This document shows positions 9,446-18,609 of a DNA stretch of 64,000 nt, in pieces. Numbering within the stretch: position 1 is the first letter of the stretch; every line of letters starts with the position of its first letter. The position numbers were made by a program, and so were the translations under genes. The DNA comes from Alistipes sp. (GTDB taxonomy: Bacteria; Bacteroidota; Bacteroidia; Bacteroidales; Rikenellaceae): positions 111,118-175,117 of the forward strand of contig JAGBFA010000013.1 in NCBI GenBank assembly GCA_017936685.1. The letters run 5' to 3'. Under the pieces are notes generated by a model. The model worked only from the letters and a program-made list of their open reading frames with translations. It searched no databases and was not told the DNA's origin.

Positions 9446-9469
9446 AAACCTAAGCGTTAACTTAGGTTT
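9446..9469 (-). terminator. Possible weak terminator between DUF4270 gene and topA
   Basis: 9-bp stem AAACCTAAG/CTTAGGTTT with 6-nt loop; no long T-run on the minus strand, so termination may be partial. Confidence 0.4.
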
Positions 9470-9492
9470 GCCGTCGTTCGACTCATTGTTAT

Positions 9493-11112
9493 CTATTTGA
9501 ATACGGTGTATGTCATATCGAGCGTGATTGGTGCGGTATTGAGCAGCCCGCCGATCTCGGAGTTGCCTCCGATGACGGCCACACGGTCGAATCCGAACAG
9601 GCCGTATGCCTCCGGAGCCAGATAGACGCGGCGGTGCACCTCGTCGATCTTCTCGAAATCCACTGTCCGCCCGTCCTCCTTCAAGTTGTCGGCGCAGGCC
9701 AGAATCAGCGACTGTATGTAGTTCGATATGTCCATCTTGTAACATGCCAGCGAGCGGTTGAGATTGCCGTCGTAGGCAATCGTATAGGTCGACTCGTAGC
9801 TATAAAGGTAATCGGGAACGGGCGTTATGCTCTTGTAGTTGGTGTACATGCCCAGACGCGTCATGGCCTTGTCGAGTATGGGAGCTATGACGATGGGGTC
9901 GATCTGCATGTAGTCGTAATCCGCTTGCTCGACATATACGCTGAGCATGGCCTGATTGACCGATACGGCATTGCAATCCTCGGACAGCACAAGATCGGCC
10001 AGCGACTGCAACATCTCGTCGGTGAACCGCAGCTCGGTCACCACGCCGCCCATGCCGTCGATAAAGCCTGTCAGAACCTCCGCGCGGTCGTCGTTCTCGG
10101 AGTCGATCATCTCCCTGTCGAAGAGCTTTACACCCGAGAAGTCGTGCTCGACGGTGTTGATTGAGACGTTGCCGGCATCGAACTGGCCGTATGTCGCGGG
10201 ATCGAGATAGAAGTTGTAGACCATGTAGTTCGTGTCGCGTATGATTGCCGGATCCGCCTCCTCACGGCTGCGCGTATAGAGATACATGCCCGTGGTCTCG
10301 ATATCCGAGGCGTACATGGCACCGCGCGTGCCGCTCTGCGCCGGATCGCCGGCCGGCACGACGTACACTCCCTTGAAGGCATCGACGAACTTCTTTTCGT
10401 TGCCGACAGTGTACAGCTCGTCGACATCTTTGGCAAAGCCGTCGTTCTCGTCCATGTTGCCCAGCAGCATCAGACGGTCGACATAGTCGCGCGTGGCGGG
10501 TGTCTCTTGCAGACGCACCTCGGTTGAGGTGGTGTAGATGCCGTTGTCCTGGTCGGGGAAGGTGAATGTGAATATCGGGTTGCGGCCGATGTATTTCGAT
10601 GCGTCGAAATTGGTGTAGAACACCGAATCGGGCGTATCCTTGAAGTAGTCGTTCGAGACGATCTCGTAGACCTCGAAACGCTGCTTGTAGGTGGTATCGC
10701 CGTGGAACGACTTGATTTCCAGCGCAAGCTGCATCGAGTCGAAGATGGGACGGTAGCCCCAGCCGCGCTCCTCGTCGATGGTGTAGTTGAAGAGCATCTG
10801 CGAGAAGAAACCGGCCTTGCGCATGCCGAACGTATCGCTCAGCTCCTGACCGAAATAGAGGTACGAAAGATTGGCCGATTTCACCGAATCGGTCTGATAG
10901 AGCCGTGTCTGCGTCAGCGAGCACTCTCTTGCCTGCCCGTTTTCGTAGAGCCTGCCGCCCGAATAGGTGCGGCGGCGTATGGAGAGATTCTGGTTATCGG
11001 GCACGAACTCCTCTCCCATGGTATAGTCGGCCGTGGTCGTGCATGCCGACAGCATCAGCACGCCGCTCACGGTCATCAGCGCAACTCGCAGTAGATATTT
11101 ATAACTCCTCAT
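9493..11112 (-). CDS. DUF4270 family lipoprotein
   Basis: 539 residues. The N-terminus has basic residues, a hydrophobic stretch and a lipobox ending LMLSACTTT, so it should be lipid-anchored. Sequence features (early MGEEFVPDNQNL, long beta-rich body) match the Bacteroidota DUF4270 family, whose function is unknown. The start at 11112 (MRSYKYLLR) overlaps the 3' end of the upstream glycogen synthase gene by 14 bp, suggesting translational coupling. A longer in-frame extension to 11193 lies entirely inside that gene and is rejected. Confidence 0.85.
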   Translation of the reverse strand: MRSYKYLLRVALMTVSGVLMLSACTTTADYTMGEEFVPDNQNLSIRRRTYSGGRLYENGQARECSLTQTRLYQTDSVKSANLSYLYFGQELSDTFGMRKAGFFSQMLFNYTIDEERGWGYRPIFDSMQLALEIKSFHGDTTYKQRFEVYEIVSNDYFKDTPDSVFYTNFDASKYIGRNPIFTFTFPDQDNGIYTTSTEVRLQETPATRDYVDRLMLLGNMDENDGFAKDVDELYTVGNEKKFVDAFKGVYVVPAGDPAQSGTRGAMYASDIETTGMYLYTRSREEADPAIIRDTNYMVYNFYLDPATYGQFDAGNVSINTVEHDFSGVKLFDREMIDSENDDRAEVLTGFIDGMGGVVTELRFTDEMLQSLADLVLSEDCNAVSVNQAMLSVYVEQADYDYMQIDPIVIAPILDKAMTRLGMYTNYKSITPVPDYLYSYESTYTIAYDGNLNRSLACYKMDISNYIQSLILACADNLKEDGRTVDFEKIDEVHRRVYLAPEAYGLFGFDRVAVIGGNSEIGGLLNTAPITLDMTYTVFK

Positions 11113-11905
11113 AGAATCGTTTGTAATTATCGAAGGTCTCCGCCTTGTCGGGCGATCCGTACTCCAATACCTTTTTGCCCCGACTGCGGGCATACTCCAA
11201 CAGCGCGCTGTCGGCGGCAGGCGAAGTGGCGATCACACCGTCGGCATAATCAATAACGAAGCGATAGAGATTTTCGTATGACGGAGTGTTGAGAATTTTC
11301 AGATTGCTGTCCAAGATGCCTTCGCTCTCGATCTTCGAGCGCATCGACTCCGACAGCGGCTTCTCGAAGCGGTCGTCGGGCAGCGACAGGACGATCTTCA
11401 CGTCGCGGAAGACGGGGTCGTCGTAGAACACCTTGCGCAGATACATCGGTACTACGGCCGAGAACCAGCCGTGACAGTGTACGATGCCGGGTGTCCAGCG
11501 CAACTTCTTGACGGTCTCCAACACGCCGCGGGCGAAGAATATCGCGCGGTCGTCGTTGTCGGCGAACTCCTCGCCGTCGGCATCTTTGAGAATCGACTTG
11601 CGGGCGAAGTAGTCGTCGTTGTCGATGAAGTAGATCTGTATGCGTGCAGAGGGAATGGAGGCCACCTTTATTATGAGCTGGTGGTCGTTATCGTTGATAA
11701 TCAGGTTCATGCCCGAGAGACGTATCACCTCGTGCAGCTGATTGCGACGCTCGTTGATACACCCGTACCGCGGCATGAAGGTACGCACCTCGCACCCGCG
11801 CTCCTGCATCTGACGCGCCATTTCGAGACTCAGCATCGAAAGTTCGTTCTCGGGCAGGTAAGGCGTGATCTCCTGACATACGTATAATATTCTGCTTGTT
11901 GCCAT
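11099..11905 (-). CDS. Glycogen/starch synthase catalytic N-domain protein (GT5-like, half length)
   Basis: 268 residues, matching only the N-terminal Rossmann half of GlgA-type glycogen synthases (ILYVCQEITPYLPENELS, IVHCHGWFSAVVPMYLRK). A full GlgA is about 470 residues with two Rossmann domains; the C-terminal nucleotide-sugar-binding half is absent and the gene ends cleanly. Half-length proteins of this type are common in Bacteroidota. Whether they retain synthase activity is unclear. The ATG at 11905 follows a strong GGAGGGG Shine-Dalgarno sequence, unusual in this group, and a TATATTTG box at 11930-11937. Confidence 0.8.
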   Translation of the reverse strand: MATSRILYVCQEITPYLPENELSMLSLEMARQMQERGCEVRTFMPRYGCINERRNQLHEVIRLSGMNLIINDNDHQLIIKVASIPSARIQIYFIDNDDYFARKSILKDADGEEFADNDDRAIFFARGVLETVKKLRWTPGIVHCHGWFSAVVPMYLRKVFYDDPVFRDVKIVLSLPDDRFEKPLSESMRSKIESEGILDSNLKILNTPSYENLYRFVIDYADGVIATSPAADSALLEYARSRGKKVLEYGSPDKAETFDNYKRFYEEL

Positions 11906-11907
11906 GA

Positions 11908-11937
11908 CCCCTCCGTTTGTTTACTTTTGCAAATATA
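11908..11937 (-). promoter_or_regulatory. Promoter and strong Shine-Dalgarno for the glycogen synthase-like gene
   Basis: Minus-strand TATATTTG (11930-11937), and GGAGGGG a few bases before the ATG. Shine-Dalgarno sequences are rare in Bacteroidota, so this one is notable. Confidence 0.6.
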
Positions 11938-11948
11938 CGAAAAATTTT

Positions 11949-12998
11949 CTATAAAATCAGCATGGCGTCGCCATAAGTGCCGAAACGGTAGCCCTCGCGA
12001 CGCGCCACGTCGTAGGCGTTCATCACCGTGTCGTAGCCGCCGAAGGCTGCCACCATCATCAGCTGCGTCGAGTAGGGCAGCTGGAAGTTCGACACCATGG
12101 CATCGGCCACGGTGAACTGATAGGGGTGGAATATGAACTTGTTGGTCCAGCCCTCCATCTGCTTGATCATGCCGTTGGTCGATACGGCCGTCTCGATGGC
12201 GCGCATCACCGTTGTGCCTATTGCGACCACCTTATGGCCGCCGCTCTTGGCCTTGTTGACGGCCTCGGCAGCCTCAGGCGATATGACGAACTGCTCGGAG
12301 TCCATCTTGTGCTTCGACAGATCCTCCACATCGACCGTGCGGAAGTTGCCCAGACCCACGTGCAGGGTGATGAATGCCGAGTCGATGCCGTGTATCTCCA
12401 TGCGTTTGAGCAGATGTTTCGAGAAGTGCATGCCGGCTGTGGGTGCGGCGACGGCCCCTTCGTGACGCGCAAATATAGTCTGATAGCGTTCGGCGTCTTC
12501 CGGTTCGACCGTCTCGCGCACCCAGCGCGGCAGCGGTGTTTCGCCTAAGCGGAACAATGCCTCCTTGAACTCCTCGTAACTGCCGTCGAACAGAAAACGC
12601 AGCGTGCGGCCTCGCGAGGTGGTGTTGTCGATGACCTCGGCACCCATCAGGTCGTCCTCGCCGAAATAGAGCTTGTTGCCTATGCGGATCTTGCGTGCCG
12701 GATCGACCAGCACGTCCCACAGACGCAGCTCGCGGTTTAGTTCGCGCAGCAGAAATATCTCGATATCGGCACCCGTCTTCTCCTTGTTGCCGTGCAGGCG
12801 TGCCGGAAAGACCTTGGTGTCGTTGAAGATGAACATGTCTTTCTCACCGAAGTATTCGATGATATCCTTGAATATGCGGTGTTCGATCTCTCCGGTCTTG
12901 CGGTTGACCACCATCAGACGGGCATCGTCGCGGTTCTCGGTCGGATACTTTGCGATCATCTCCGGAGAAAATTCGTAGCCGTATTGCGATAGCTTCAT
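11949..12998 (-). CDS. queA: tRNA preQ1(34) S-adenosylmethionine ribosyltransferase-isomerase
   Basis: 349 residues. It transfers the ribosyl moiety of SAM to preQ1 at tRNA position 34 to give epoxyqueuosine. Family hallmarks: [19 protein letters not shown] near residue 60, [14 protein letters not shown], and a C-terminal YGDAML. Length fits the family. It is the last gene of the yfhO-to-queA run and starts 47 bp after truB. The next gene has its own promoter inside the 43-bp gap. Confidence 0.96.
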   Translation of the reverse strand: MKLSQYGYEFSPEMIAKYPTENRDDARLMVVNRKTGEIEHRIFKDIIEYFGEKDMFIFNDTKVFPARLHGNKEKTGADIEIFLLRELNRELRLWDVLVDPARKIRIGNKLYFGEDDLMGAEVIDNTTSRGRTLRFLFDGSYEEFKEALFRLGETPLPRWVRETVEPEDAERYQTIFARHEGAVAAPTAGMHFSKHLLKRMEIHGIDSAFITLHVGLGNFRTVDVEDLSKHKMDSEQFVISPEAAEAVNKAKSGGHKVVAIGTTVMRAIETAVSTNGMIKQMEGWTNKFIFHPYQFTVADAMVSNFQLPYSTQLMMVAAFGGYDTVMNAYDVARREGYRFGTYGDAMLIL

Positions 12999-13045
12999 AT
13001 TCCAAAAATTCTAAAATTTACAATGCAACAATCAGAATATATACG

Positions 13046-13771
13046 TTAATTCTCCGATTTTGTTTCACATTCATGCAATTTTTCCATGAACCGATCCAGT
13101 TCGAAGGCGTTTTCCACACGGAATCCGCCGCTGCGCGTGCGGCGCAGCGAGCTGAGATACGCCCCGCTGGCGAGTGCCTCTCCGATCTCGAAGGCCAGCG
13201 AACGAATGTATGTGCCCTTGCTGCACACCACGCGTATTTTGATGCGCGGCAGGTCGTACTCCAACAGCTCCATCTCGTAAATATTGATAGGTGCGCGGCG
13301 CAGCTCGACGCTCTCGCCTGCCCGCGCGAACTCGTAGGCGCGCACGCCCTCCACCTTCTTGGCCGAGTAGATCGGGGGAGCCTGCAACCGCTCGCCCGTG
13401 AGCGAGCGCAGTGCCTCCTCCACGGCCTGGCGCGTGATGTGTTCGATAGGGTAGCGGGCATCGATCTCGTGCTCCATGTCGCCGCTGGGGGTTGTAGCAC
13501 CCAATTCCAGTTCGGCTACGTACTCCTTCTGTTCGGCTTGCAGCGACTCCACCATCTTCGTTGCCTTGCCTATGCACACGAGCAGTATGCCGGTGGCTAA
13601 GGGATCGAGCGTGCCGGCGTGTCCCACCTTGATCTTGGGATAGCCGCATTTGCGCAGTGCGAACTTTATCTTGCGCACCACGTCGGTCGAGGTCCACTCC
13701 AACGGTTTGTCGATGACGGCTATGTAGCCCTCCGCGAAGTCGACTCCCGCGAGCGATGATTCGTCTCTCAT
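13046..13771 (-). CDS. truB: tRNA pseudouridine(55) synthase
   Basis: 241 residues. It forms pseudouridine 55 in the T-loop of tRNAs. The catalytic Asp is in KVGHAGTLDPLATG (Asp56), with KPLEWTSTDVV upstream and YSAKKVEGVRAYEFAR in the body. The start at 13771 (MRDESSLAG) lies 16 bp after the uppP stop; a longer frame reaching 13843 would overlap uppP and is rejected. The gene order uppP-truB-queA is conserved in Bacteroidota. Confidence 0.96.
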   Translation of the reverse strand: MRDESSLAGVDFAEGYIAVIDKPLEWTSTDVVRKIKFALRKCGYPKIKVGHAGTLDPLATGILLVCIGKATKMVESLQAEQKEYVAELELGATTPSGDMEHEIDARYPIEHITRQAVEEALRSLTGERLQAPPIYSAKKVEGVRAYEFARAGESVELRRAPINIYEMELLEYDLPRIKIRVVCSKGTYIRSLAFEIGEALASGAYLSSLRRTRSGGFRVENAFELDRFMEKLHECETKSEN

Positions 13772-13787
13772 TTGATAGGGGTTCGGG

Positions 13788-14582
13788 TTAGAATATGTAT
13801 GACAAAATGGCTGTTGCACCCACTGCGGCGCAGTATGCGGCAAACCATATCAGCTTGCCTCGCTTGACGATCTCGATCATGAACTTGCAGGCTATGCAAC
13901 CCACGATGAATGATGCGGCGAATCCGGCCGCCAGTGCCGTCGTGTCGATGTCAGCGGCCGAAAACTCCCCTCCGACGATTTGCAGCAGCATCTCACCCAA
14001 GATCGGCGCGAGCACCATCAGAAACGAGAACGTGGCCACGCTCGAACGCTTGTTGCGCAAGAGCAGGCCGGTGGCTATCGTCGTGCCCGAGCGCGATAGC
14101 CCCGGCATCGAGGCCGCGGCCTGCGCCACGCCTATGATGAAGGCGTCGCGATACGATATCCGCTCCTTGATGCGCGGTTTGGCGTAGTAGGCGAATGCGA
14201 GCAGCGCGGCTGTGAGCAGCAGCATGGCTCCCACGATGATCATTATATAGGGTGAGGAGAGCATCTCGTCGATCTTGTCGCGCAGGAGCAATCCGACGAT
14301 GCCTATGGGTATCATCGAGACGATGATTTTCAGCACCATGGCCTGTTCCTCGTTGAACTTGCGCGAGAAGACTCCGACGACCAATCGTCGTATCTCGCTC
14401 CACAGCACCACTATCGTGCTCAGCACCGTGGCGGCGTGCAGCGTGATGTCGAAGGTCAGATTCTCGGCTATGTCGACATCGAGCAGCTCTTTGGCCAATT
14501 GCAGGTGACCGCTGCTCGATACGGGCAGAAACTCGGTGAGTCCCTGCACGATGCCTAATATTACGGCTTGCAGTGTATCCAT
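13788..14582 (-). CDS. uppP: Undecaprenyl-diphosphate phosphatase
   Basis: 264 residues, mostly membrane-spanning. It recycles undecaprenyl pyrophosphate to the monophosphate carrier for peptidoglycan and O-antigen synthesis. Motif 1, GLTEFLPVSSSGHLQLA (residues 14-30, with Glu17, the serine cluster and His26), and motif 2, PGLSRSGTTIATG, are both present. It also bears on the dTDP-rhamnose locus in this window, whose polymers would use the same lipid carrier. Confidence 0.96.
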   Translation of the reverse strand: MDTLQAVILGIVQGLTEFLPVSSSGHLQLAKELLDVDIAENLTFDITLHAATVLSTIVVLWSEIRRLVVGVFSRKFNEEQAMVLKIIVSMIPIGIVGLLLRDKIDEMLSSPYIMIIVGAMLLLTAALLAFAYYAKPRIKERISYRDAFIIGVAQAAASMPGLSRSGTTIATGLLLRNKRSSVATFSFLMVLAPILGEMLLQIVGGEFSAADIDTTALAAGFAASFIVGCIACKFMIEIVKRGKLIWFAAYCAAVGATAILSYIF

Positions 14583-14603
14583 CTTTTCGTGTCGGGATTG
14601 CGG

Positions 14604-14891
14604 TTACTTTCCGTCTTTGTTGCCCTCGCCGACGGGAAAGCGTTTGAGTATGGCGTAGATCTCGAATACGAATCCGGCTATCACGACCATCGGTGCCAGC
14701 GATATGCGCCGCCATGAGAATATCGAGTAGTCGAACTCCTCGGCCGTGTGGTTGCCGCCGCCGGCCATCAATGCGAATCCGACGACTATAATGACGAATC
14801 CGACGATCATCAATACGTAGTTTTTCAATGTCAGCGGCATGCGCGAGTCGTTCTCGCTGCGCAGGCCGTGCCACCATTGTCTGAGTTTCAT
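14604..14891 (-). CDS. DUF3098 small membrane protein
   Basis: 95 residues with two hydrophobic segments (about 27-45 and 64-82) separated by a short loop, and a charged C-terminus. It matches the Bacteroidota DUF3098 family, which usually sits between ftsX and uppP, as here. Function unknown; the context suggests the envelope or division. It starts 1 bp after the ftsX stop. Confidence 0.85.
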   Translation of the reverse strand: MKLRQWWHGLRSENDSRMPLTLKNYVLMIVGFVIIVVGFALMAGGGNHTAEEFDYSIFSWRRISLAPMVVIAGFVFEIYAILKRFPVGEGNKDGK

Positions 14892-14892
14892 A

Positions 14893-15780
14893 TTAATAAA
14901 GGTGTATCTTGTTTGACTTCATGTTGACGAATTTGTTGATTGCAAGCGCGCTGAATACCACCGATATGACCATGCCCACCGCAATCATCGAGCCGATTAT
15001 CGCGGCCACCTCCTCATGCGGCAGCATGCGTATGCCCTCGGGGGTGAAACGCTCCGCGCCGTAGACGGCCACGCACATCAGTATGCCGGCTCCCGCTCCG
15101 GCCAGTATTCCCTGGCGCAGTGCGCTGCGCAACAGCGGCCGCATGATATACCACTTGGTGGCACCCACTAATTTCATCGTGTTGATCAGATAGCGTTTGG
15201 CATATATCGCAAGCCGTATAGTGTTGTTTAGCAGCAGTATCGAGATCAGCAACAATACGGCCAGAAATATCACCAGCGACCAGCTTATGTGCCGCACGGT
15301 GGTCTGCATCGTCTCGATGACACCTATTGGCGGCACGGCCACATACTCCACGCCCGTGACGGAGCCTATGTCCGAGATGAAGGCCTCGATATCCTGCTCC
15401 GACGAGCGGTCGGCCGCAAGCGACACCTCGTAGGAGTCGCGCAGTGGGTTCTCCTGCAACAGTTCGTCGATCTGCGACGAGAATACGCGGCGGAACTCCT
15501 CGTCGTTGATCTTCTCCTGTTTTGCCATGTACTCCACCTTGGTTACCTCCTCGCGGGCGGCGATACGGTCGTAGACGGTCTGTTTCTCGTTGGAGAAGAG
15601 CGAGTCGGCCAGCTCGACCGACAGCATCACGTTCTCTCTGAGCGAGCGCGAGGCCGACAGTGCCGACATCATCACGTAGCTCACCGAGCCCGACATGAAC
15701 AATACCAATGCAATGCTGATGGTCGATACGACATACGACCAGCGCACCTTGCGTTTCAAACGTTTGTCACGGTTACTCAT
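14893..15780 (-). CDS. ftsX: Cell division permease-like protein FtsX
   Basis: 295 residues. One N-terminal membrane helix (about 16-36), an extracellular domain, and three more helices in the C-terminal half give the four-helix FtsX topology. With FtsE (not in this window) it forms an ABC-type complex that controls peptidoglycan hydrolases at division. The ATG at 15780 (MSNRDKRLKRK) lies 10 bp after the yfhO stop; a GTG at 15804 inside yfhO is possible but less likely. Confidence 0.88.
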   Translation of the reverse strand: MSNRDKRLKRKVRWSYVVSTISIALVLFMSGSVSYVMMSALSASRSLRENVMLSVELADSLFSNEKQTVYDRIAAREEVTKVEYMAKQEKINDEEFRRVFSSQIDELLQENPLRDSYEVSLAADRSSEQDIEAFISDIGSVTGVEYVAVPPIGVIETMQTTVRHISWSLVIFLAVLLLISILLLNNTIRLAIYAKRYLINTMKLVGATKWYIMRPLLRSALRQGILAGAGAGILMCVAVYGAERFTPEGIRMLPHEEVAAIIGSMIAVGMVISVVFSALAINKFVNMKSNKIHLY

Positions 15781-15790
15781 AATATCCGGT

Positions 15791-18280
15791 TTATCGTGTT
15801 TCACTGTTGCGGCGGCGTCTCGCTTCGCGCCATACGGCCGCTATGATCAGCGCGGCGCATGCGGCCAGTATGGCCACGGAAGAGGCTAACGTTATGCCCT
15901 CGGCCATCTCCCATTTCGGTGCGCGGAACCGCCACTCCACCGTGTGACGGCCTGCCGGCAGCTCCATGCCGCGCAGCAGATAGTCGACGCGGAAGTAGGG
16001 TGCCTCCTCTCCGTCGACCGATGCCGTCCAGCCCTCGGGGAAGTATATCTCGGAGAATACGGCCAGCGCGTCGCCCTGAGACTCGTATTCGTATTTGAGC
16101 TGGTGCGGCAGATACTCCGTAAGGGTTATTGTGCCGTCGGTGTCGTAGCTCCTGCCGCCGAGTTCGGTCTTGTCGTCCACGACGGCCGTCGTGCGCAGGT
16201 CGGTCTGACCCAATGCCGACAGCTCTTCGCGGGCACCGCTTCGCCTGTCGATCCCCGACACGAACCATGCGGCTCCCAGCGGCTCCGTGCCGAAGGCTTC
16301 GGCGAGCGTCTCGGCCTTGCCGTCGCGTATTATGTAGCGGCAGTTGAGCATGGCCGCGATGGCCGGATCCAATGTCGTGCGTCCGCCGCGGGTGTAGACA
16401 TCTATCAGATCCTGGTAGCGACCCAACTTGGCTCCGTGATAGCCGCCTATCGAGCGGTGGAAATACGATGTTGTGGCATCGTTGAAAGTCGATACGTCGA
16501 GATTCATCACGCGATAGCCCAAATCCTTGTCGCGCATGATCTCGCGGTTGGCTGCCGTGGGGCGTATGTCGGTGGGTACGTTATCCTGGAAGTTGTCTTC
16601 GTTGAAGAAGCGGCGGTCGACACTCGTCAGATCCCACACCACGAGTATGCCGACAACGGCCGTTAGTGCGTAGGGCAGTGCCTTGCGCAGCTGCTGCGAC
16701 ACCCATTTGCGCGATCTGAGCCATGCGAACGCCACGATTGCACCGCCGGTCAGCACGATGAAGCCTATCGTGCGCCATACGTCGCCCGTGAGCAATGCCT
16801 TGCGGTCGGCTATAAGCGCGTCGTTCAAGGCGTATGTCTCGGGTGAGTCGCCCGTGAGCAGTGCAATGCTCCCCAGACTCTTGTCGCCGCCGAAACCGTC
16901 GCTCAGAGCCAATACTGCCAACGACAGCAGTATCAGCACACCTCCGCATGCGGCAACGCGTGAGGCCACCTGCCGCCACGACAGCTCCGTGCGCCACAGC
17001 TCGGCCAAAGCCAAAGCCGCTAACAGCGGTACGCTCCATTCGACGACCACGAGTGCCATCGACACGGTTCTGAACTTGGCGTATCCGGGCAGTATCTTGA
17101 ATGCCATCTCGGTGAATCCCATGAAGTTGCTGCCCCATGCCAGCAGCAGCGACAGTATCGATACGGCCACGATCCACCACTTGTTGCGGCCGCGTGTGAG
17201 CGTCAGACCGACGGCCGCCAACATTATGGCCACGGCACCCAGATATGTGGGGCCTGCCGTTCCGGGCTGGTCGCCCCAGTAACCGCCGAAATATGGTGTT
17301 TTAAGCCAGAATCCGCAATCCTCGTCCGATACGCCCATCGACTTCAACTCCCGTCGCAGTGCTCCCTCTTCGACGGGTGCCGACGACGACGAGCCGCCCG
17401 TCATGCCGGGTATGAGCATGTTGAGGCTCTCGGCCTTGCCGTAGCTCCATGCCGTGGCGTAGTCGAGCGACAGGTTCTTGCGCTCGGTGTCATTTTCGGC
17501 CAGCTCCGAGCCGCCGCGCGTGGTGTATTTCTGATGCTGCATTGTGTACCACAGCGGCGAGAAGTTGGAGCCGACGGCCAGCACGGCTGCCGCGGCCAGT
17601 ACAGCCGTGCGCTTGGCGAATGTGCGCCATGCGTGCTGCTTGTGCGCAAACCACATCTCGCTCAGCCACAGGGCTGCGGCCGCAAGGGCGAAGTAGTAGG
17701 TTATCTGCGGGTGGTTGGCACCTATTTCAAGCGACAGCGCGACGGCCGTCATCGCGCCGCCGGCCCATATATTGCGCCGCAGCGTGTACCATACGCCGGA
17801 GACTACGAGCGGAGCGTAGACCAACGCACGCATCTTGGTGATGTGTCCGGCATCGATTATCAACAGGAAGTATGTCGACAGACCGTAGGCCAATGCCCCG
17901 ACGATGCCTGTCCACGGGTTGACACCCATCAGCAGCAACGCTATCCACATCGCCGCCATAGCGAAGAATATCAGACTCATCGGCTCGTCGACGATGTGTA
18001 TCGCCTCGCCGAGCGTATGCTTTACGGCCTGCGCCGGATACTCTACGTTGATCAGATAGGCCGGCATGCCCGAGAACATGGCACCCGTCCACTGCGGATC
18101 CTCGCCCGTCTGCTCGCGGCACTCCTTGATGTCGCGCCACATGCCTGTGTATTGTTGCGTGTCGCCCTGAGAGAGCGATTTGCCGTCGAGCTGTGCCGAG
18201 AATAGCACTGCCGATACGGTCCAGAACAGGACGACTGCCGCCACGGCCGGCAGAATGCCGCGCAGGAATATCTGTTTCAT
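15791..18280 (-). CDS. YfhO-family multi-pass membrane protein
   Basis: About 829 residues with many membrane helices, a long soluble segment near the C-terminus (about 580-790) and a final helix followed by a basic tail. It resembles the YfhO family, whose members are linked to glycosylation of envelope polymers in other phyla; the role here is unknown. Three Met codons are close together (18295, 18286, 18280). The promoter box at 18306-18313 would leave only a few nucleotides before the first, so 18280 or 18286 is preferred. It is the first gene of the run ending in queA. Confidence 0.85.
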   Translation of the reverse strand: MKQIFLRGILPAVAAVVLFWTVSAVLFSAQLDGKSLSQGDTQQYTGMWRDIKECREQTGEDPQWTGAMFSGMPAYLINVEYPAQAVKHTLGEAIHIVDEPMSLIFFAMAAMWIALLLMGVNPWTGIVGALAYGLSTYFLLIIDAGHITKMRALVYAPLVVSGVWYTLRRNIWAGGAMTAVALSLEIGANHPQITYYFALAAAALWLSEMWFAHKQHAWRTFAKRTAVLAAAAVLAVGSNFSPLWYTMQHQKYTTRGGSELAENDTERKNLSLDYATAWSYGKAESLNMLIPGMTGGSSSSAPVEEGALRRELKSMGVSDEDCGFWLKTPYFGGYWGDQPGTAGPTYLGAVAIMLAAVGLTLTRGRNKWWIVAVSILSLLLAWGSNFMGFTEMAFKILPGYAKFRTVSMALVVVEWSVPLLAALALAELWRTELSWRQVASRVAACGGVLILLSLAVLALSDGFGGDKSLGSIALLTGDSPETYALNDALIADRKALLTGDVWRTIGFIVLTGGAIVAFAWLRSRKWVSQQLRKALPYALTAVVGILVVWDLTSVDRRFFNEDNFQDNVPTDIRPTAANREIMRDKDLGYRVMNLDVSTFNDATTSYFHRSIGGYHGAKLGRYQDLIDVYTRGGRTTLDPAIAAMLNCRYIIRDGKAETLAEAFGTEPLGAAWFVSGIDRRSGAREELSALGQTDLRTTAVVDDKTELGGRSYDTDGTITLTEYLPHQLKYEYESQGDALAVFSEIYFPEGWTASVDGEEAPYFRVDYLLRGMELPAGRHTVEWRFRAPKWEMAEGITLASSVAILAACAALIIAAVWREARRRRNSETR

Positions 18281-18305
18281 ACTCATAATATCCATATATA
18301 TCGGG

Positions 18306-18337
18306 CAAAGTTACGAATAAACGAGCGCAAAAGCAAA
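18306..18337 (-). promoter_or_regulatory. Promoter for the yfhO operon
   Basis: Minus strand: TTTG (18334-18337), 20-nt spacer, TAACTTTG (18306-18313), inside repeat unit 1. Confidence 0.65.
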
Positions 18338-18510
18338 CGAAAGTTTGATTTTGCCGAGCGAGAGTAAGTTCGGCGAAGCCAAAGTTGCGAATGAACGGTA
18401 GGCAAAAAGCAAACGAAAGTTTGATTTTGCCGAGCGAGAGTAAGTTCGGCGCAGCCAAAGTTACGAATGAACGGTAGGCAAAAGCAAATTTCCGCTTGTT
18501 TTTGCCCGTC
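18306..18510. repeat. Tandem repeat (74-76 bp) carrying minus-strand promoter boxes
   Basis: Unit 1 18306-18379, unit 2 18380-18455 and a degenerate unit 3 from 18456. The core includes GCAAACGAAAGTTTGATTTT and GCCGAGCGAGAGTAAGTTCG. Each unit begins CAAAGTTA or CAAAGTTG, the reverse complement of a TAACTTTG promoter box (perfect in units 1 and 3). Confidence 0.85.
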
Positions 18511-18581
18511 GTGGGTGCCGACCGGTGCCATAAGTTTGTGAAAAAACTCGTGCCGACAACGGCTAAATCGCGAAAAATAGT

Positions 18582-18589
18582 TATCTTTG
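18582..18589 (+). promoter_or_regulatory. -7 box for the prenyl diphosphate synthase gene
   Basis: TATCTTTG at 18582-18589. ATG codons at 18598 and 18610 follow closely, so the leader is very short. Confidence 0.6.
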
Positions 18590-18609
18590 CAGAGTTAATG
18601 TTTAATCCG

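Noticed and set aside
11099-11905. Broken glycogen synthase pseudogene
   Set aside because: The frame is clean, has a promoter and Shine-Dalgarno sequence, and half-length forms are common in this phylum; no C-terminal remnant follows in any frame.
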